The notes under the pieces are model-generated. The model was given only the letters and a program-made list of their open reading frames with translations. It made no database searches and was not told the origin of the DNA. Below, one piece after another: positions 61,354 through 64,000 of a stretch of DNA of 64,000 nt. Origin of the DNA: Jacaranda mimosifolia (Eukaryota > Streptophyta > Magnoliopsida > Lamiales > Bignoniaceae). Where the stretch lies: positions 20,908,501 to 20,972,500 of the forward strand of contig CM032133.1 of assembly GCA_018894105.1 (NCBI GenBank), given 5' to 3'. A program made the position numbers and the translations under genes. Each line of letters opens with the position of its first letter. Position 1 is the first letter of the stretch.

Positions 61354-62348
61354 TGTGGCACCCCAGTCGAGATATGGTCCGCAAGGTGGAATGCCACTCA
61401 ATTCAGTCCTATTAGCATGCAACAACATATTCGATAGGCCTATAAATTTTTTTACATATTTCCAATAATAATCAATAATCATCAATACGCAACATGCTTC
61501 ATACTAAATGCAGAATTAACAATAGAGTGCTATATACCATACTAATAGTCCAACAACATTCATACCAAAATATCATCACCAGTAACACGATCCGTACATA
61601 CCATAAGTCTAATATTCATCATGGCATATTACAACATCTCTACAACAAAACATCCCAAGGTGCATTAATATGTACATTATATTCTTAAACACCAATACAA
61701 CAAACTCCAAATCAAATATGCCAATCGTCATTGTTCCCTGTCTCACACTTGTTTGAATAAAAATGAATAATACACGATGGTGAGTCATAATGACTCAGTG
61801 AGGAATAATGTAAGGCAATGTACGATCTTTGAAGAATCAGAGACTCAACGACAATAATCACTGATAGTTTAACATAAGAGAAACAAAGTTCTGCCAGAAT
61901 AGAATAATCAAGGAAGTCAGAATACTAGTAAATGCTAAGTCGGGATGCTATAACCGTTAGCTCAAAAGGCTCGGGATCATCTCGCCCGATCCTACCCGGG
62001 AGGTTTAGGGTTATCTCAACTGATCACAGTTGGGAGGAAACACAAACAGCTCAGCTGGCTTGGGATATCGGCCCGATCTAGATAAGGAACTCGCTTCAAC
62101 CTTATTGCTCCTTGAACAAAATACAATTCAAGAATAACAAACCCAATCACGTATGCAAGTCAATAAGTCATATACAACATGCATATCATAATATCATTGT
62201 ACCTCCATAATAGTATAGTAACAAATTAGTTCATTTTAGTAGCTCGAGTATGGCAGCTTGGCAATAACAATAACTCAAGCATAATAGCTTGGCAAGGCAC
62301 TCGGCCAATCAATTCTCCTATACAAATCTTTCAGTGTAATTAATCAAT

Positions 62349-62480
62349 CAGTGCATTCAATCAATCGATAGCTAATATGGTAGAAACAATAACAGTACGT
62401 TCAACTAATCGATAGCCAACAAGGTGAAAACAATAACAGTACATTCAATCAATCGATAGCCAACAAGGCAAAAATAATAA
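62349..62480. repeat. Three tandem 44-base repeats
   Basis: Units starting CAGT(G/A)C(A/G)TTCAA begin at 62349, 62393 and 62437. They share CGATAGC(C/T)AA and AACAATAA-type segments, with a few differences each. Confidence 0.8.
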
Positions 62481-62696
62481 TAGTACAGGACGACAACAAA
62501 CAAGATAATAAAAGTTCATGGCCAGAACAGGACAGTCAGTTTGTCATCAAAACGATTTTAGGAAACAAACCCTCATAGGGTTGTTTGATCGGTAACAAAT
62601 AATGTTCAACCAGTTCATAGAATTCAATCAATGAAAAACAGTCAAATCCAATAATGATAGTCAATTACCCTCACAGGAGTACACAAAGTAATGATC

Positions 62697-62863
62697 AAGA
62701 CAATAGAACCTCACAGGATTCAAAAACTAGCAATAAACGATAACAATAGCCAAGACAATAGAACCTCACAATGTTAAAAAAACCAACAATAAAAGATAAC
62801 AATAGTTAAGACAATAGAACTTCATAGGGTTCAGCAGTTAACCAATAATGATAAGATAGCAAA
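62697..62863. repeat. Three tandem 55-56-base repeats
   Basis: Units beginning AAGACAATAGAAC start at 62697, 62752 and 62808. Each contains (C/T)TCA(C/T)A and GATAACAATAG parts; the third is diverged at its end. Confidence 0.75.
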
Positions 62864-64000
62864 GACAGGTATCAGAACAATGGAACCTCACAAAGTTCAA
62901 TCACAATGCAATTACTTCACCAAAACAATTACCAGATTGGTGGATTCTCACCTGAATAACCTTAACGGAATGCAAATCACGGTCTACTACTCTGTAGAAT
63001 CCAACTCCTCAGCACCTAACCAAAAGGTGGGTTTATAGTTAAGCCTCATTTAATCCTATAATTACAATCATATCACTAGGAATTTAAAATCAACAGTTAC
63101 TCAGTGACTATGATGATTTAGGATTTATTTTGATTTATCTCAACATGAAATAACTATGCCTGCCGTTATTACGAAAATATATCTGAAAGTCATTTATTAA
63201 ATCAGTAAGGATAATATAGTCGAATCCCTAGATTACATTGAAATCCTTATAAAGTTTTACCATATCGTTTATAATAATTCAATTATCATTAAAGATCCAA
63301 GTTTATCGATTAGGGCATGATTTCGTAAAATTAGGGTTTTATCACCTATTTAGCTGTTTAACCTATGGTTCACATGAAATAATACCTTTTCGGATTCTTA
63401 AGCTCAAGCAATATTCATGCATGGTTGTATTTTCTAATCAATTTACACATTTTCTTTGACTGTACAAGGTATTATATATGAAGATTGAAACATATATTTA
63501 GGCACATGCAAGTACATATGGTTTTCTTTCGATAAATTACCAAAATCTCACTATCAAAGCAGAATTTTGATGATCAGACTTCATGCATGCATTCGTTGCA
63601 ATGAGGCGAGAAAATTGCCTCTACACCACTGCCGTCGAAAAACTCCACCACCACACCATGAGCTTCGTCTTGGTGAGATGAAGCAAACCCCCAGTTCAAT
63701 TTTACAAATTCCTTTGAATCGCCATTCAATTTCTGCCTGAAAGCTACTCCGTCACCTCACGCCGCCATGCTAGTTTGAGCTTGATTCTGCCATCGTCACT
63801 AGTCTGTTTTGAAATCTGAAGGCACGGTCGTGTTCTTAGAGTTGAGGTCTACAAAGCCCACTCCTTGCTCATGTCAGAACATCGCCGAAATGTTGTTCCC
63901 ATTGAGCTCCACCATCACCCATTTTTTATCAAGCTTTTCATGGTGATCCACCGGTTATCTCTGCCTACATATGGTGTCGTCGTGATAAGTTGAGAGAAAG

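Larger units (their letters stand above)
61354..64000. repeat. Long LTR-like region running off the window
   Basis: It starts TGTGGCACCCC, resembling the TGTGACGCCCC start at 37809 and LTR starts of chromovirus-type gypsy elements. It contains a GGTGAGTCATAATGACTCAGTGAGG palindrome-like block near 61780, GC-richer patches, and two tandem-repeat arrays. No open reading frame of note is present. The other end lies beyond 64000, so the class is not proven. Confidence 0.35.

Noticed and set aside
62341..62863. Possible CRISPR-like array
   Set aside because: Units are contiguous tandem repeats without spacers, in plant nuclear DNA.

Overview
The window is nuclear DNA of a flowering plant, most likely a eudicot. 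The evidence is introns with GT/AG borders, plant CCCH-zinc-finger, MATE-transporter and coiled-coil NBS-LRR (CNL) families, and many LTR retrotransposons, hAT-like and Mutator-like elements in AT-rich DNA. The RGA-type CNLs and general gene character would suit an asterid, but I cannot fix the species. I found no bacterial-type system, CRISPR array, rRNA or tRNA gene.

Layout. 1-1936: an intact two-exon tandem CCCH zinc-finger gene (+), the cleanest gene here. 3026-9650: MATE relic A (-), with a foldback Mutator-like element (4526-6514) and an unusual three-LTR Copia element (6598-9152) both inserted in its exon 2. 9651-13209: a Ty3/gypsy LTR-gag relic abutting a truncated copy of the same foldback family. 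13490-13618: a MATE exon scrap. 14824-18235: CNL pseudogene NLR1 (+). 20518-27751: a decayed Copia element (-) with long LTRs and a target-site duplication (TSD) of CATAT. 28104-30832: MATE copy B (-), all seven exons present but with one frameshift and one stop. 32462-32785: two terminal exons of MATE C (-). 32878-36303: an intact 1141-residue CNL gene, NLR2 (-). 37809-44813: repeats, including a hAT-type MITE, a full foldback Mutator-like element and a long GA microsatellite. 44814-45330 and 51233-51482: exons 2 and 1 of MATE C, separated by a Copia element (45589-50899, TSD ATACA). Another Copia element (51483-57287, TSD ATTCC) cuts exon 1 at the start of the reading frame and itself carries a hAT-like insertion (53468-54370). 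57293-64000: AT-rich DNA with a Stowaway-like MITE, tandem Helitron-like repeats, and a long LTR-like region running off the window.

How it fits together. The core is an old cluster of MATE transporter genes interleaved with paired CNL resistance genes, duplicated and then taken apart by transposons. Only the zinc-finger gene and NLR2 look fully functional. NLR1 and NLR2 share promoter and 3'-flank sequence, so the duplication carried regulatory DNA, including a conserved W-box. NLR2 now lies between the separated exons of MATE C. No wholly new molecular system is evident. The most unusual items are the inverted-LTR retroelement, the foldback elements carrying one LTR family in mirrored positions, and the resistance gene inside a broken transporter gene.
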